In this document: piece after piece, positions 14,307 through 14,660 of the stretch
Layout: the number at the start of each line of letters is the position of its first letter
Position numbering within the stretch: the stretch's first letter is position 1
Assembly (NCBI GenBank): GCA_027335515.1
Contig: DAHWHT010000281.1
Coordinates: 1-14,660 of the forward strand
Reading direction: 5' to 3'
DNA: 14,660 nucleotides
DNA from: Clostridia bacterium
Lineage (GTDB): Bacteria; Bacillota_E; RBS10-35; JAJYVN01
Notes under the pieces: generated by a model
Seen by the model: only the letters and a program-made list of their open reading frames with translations
Told to the model about the DNA's origin: nothing
Databases searched by the model: none
Translations under genes and position numbers: made by a program

Positions 14307-14660
14307 TTGTGCGGTATCACCGGCTTTTTCGGCCCCCCGGACCGCCCGTTGCTGGAGCGGATGACCGCGGTCCTGGCGCATCGCGGCCCCGACGACGCCG
14401 GCTTCGTGGAAGCGGACACCTTCAGCCTTGGCCACCGGCGCCTGTCCATCATCGACCCGGCGGGCGGCCGCCAGCCGATGGCCAGCGACGACGGCCGGCT
14501 GCAGCTGGTGTATAACGGCGAGCTGTATAACTTCCGCGAGTTGCGGACCGAGCTGGTCGCGCTGGGACACCGCTTCCGCAGCGACTCGGACAGCGAGGTC
14601 ATCCTCCAGGCGTACGCCGCGTGGGGCACGGAGGCGTTCGCGCGCTTCAACGGCATGTGG
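14307..14660 (+). CDS. asnB: Asparagine synthetase (glutamine-hydrolysing), N-terminal part (runs off the right edge)
   Basis: The first 118 codons are visible and the frame is open at the window edge. The enzyme makes asparagine from aspartate, ATP and glutamine-derived ammonia. The class II glutaminase domain begins with CGITGFFG directly after the start codon; the catalytic Cys must be residue 2, exposed after removal of the initiator Met. LAHRGPDDAGF, LGHRRLSIIDPAGGRQPM, YNGELYNFRELR and SDSEVILQAYAAWG are all family motifs; the synthetase domain lies beyond the window. The TTG at 14307 is preceded by GGAGGA with 7 nt spacing, and no other start would place Cys at position 2. Related AsnB-like amidotransferases that modify other substrates, such as cell-wall amidases, share this domain, so the exact substrate is not proven by this part. 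Confidence 0.88.
   Translation, partial: MCGITGFFGPPDRPLLERMTAVLAHRGPDDAGFVEADTFSLGHRRLSIIDPAGGRQPMASDDGRLQLVYNGELYNFRELRTELVALGHRFRSDSDSEVILQAYAAWGTEAFARFNGMW

Noticed and set aside
11258..14656. Very long open frame on the minus strand opposite the DUF58 and transglutaminase genes
   Set aside because: It is a by-product of high GC content: the product is Arg/Gly-rich with no recognisable domain, while the plus strand carries clear, motif-complete genes.

Overview
The window is about 14.7 kb of very GC-rich DNA (visibly around 70%) that is almost entirely coding. It most likely comes from a high-GC, endospore-forming member of the Bacillota, of the Symbiobacterium / Thermaerobacter / Limnochordia type. 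The evidence is a spoIIGA-sigE pair (the mother-cell sigma factor and its processing protease), an LCP-family envelope gene, purine-rich Shine-Dalgarno sites in front of most genes, and frequent TTG and GTG starts. The lineage is an inference from gene content and base composition. I see no mobile element, CRISPR array, tRNA or rRNA.

Left part (1-5569), all on the minus strand, read from right to left: a BchI-like AAA+ ATPase (5569-4130), a von Willebrand factor A protein with a complete metal-binding site (4100-2319), SpoIIGA (2235-1273), pro-SigE (1225-470), and the first 106 codons of an LCP-family protein that runs off the left edge (318-1). A promoter-like sequence with a perfect TATAAT overlaps the stop codon of the VWA gene and points at spoIIGA. 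A second promoter candidate, carrying an inverted repeat, precedes the LCP gene. The sigG gene that usually follows sigE in Bacillus is not there.

Middle part (5736-9437): argG (argininosuccinate synthase) reads rightward, divergent from the AAA+ gene. It ends in a perfect 11-bp hairpin, where it meets a leftward group made of murD (9437-8001), an NTF2/SnoaL-like protein (7939-7487) and an Anabaena sensory rhodopsin transducer (ASRT) family protein (7382-7002).

Right part (9638-14660), all rightward: moxR, a DUF58 gene and a membrane transglutaminase of the TgpA type form a tight three-gene operon closed by a 12-bp hairpin. After its own promoter region comes the 5' end of asnB (glutamine-hydrolysing asparagine synthetase), cut by the right edge.

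The window therefore mixes sporulation control (spoIIGA, sigE), cell-envelope work (LCP protein, MurD, transglutaminase) and amino-acid synthesis (argG, asnB). It holds two separate AAA+ modules, BchI-like/VWA and MoxR/DUF58/transglutaminase. The least understood parts are the AAA+/VWA pair next to the sigma-E operon and the NTF2-ASRT pair behind murD. I found no clear sign of an entirely new system.
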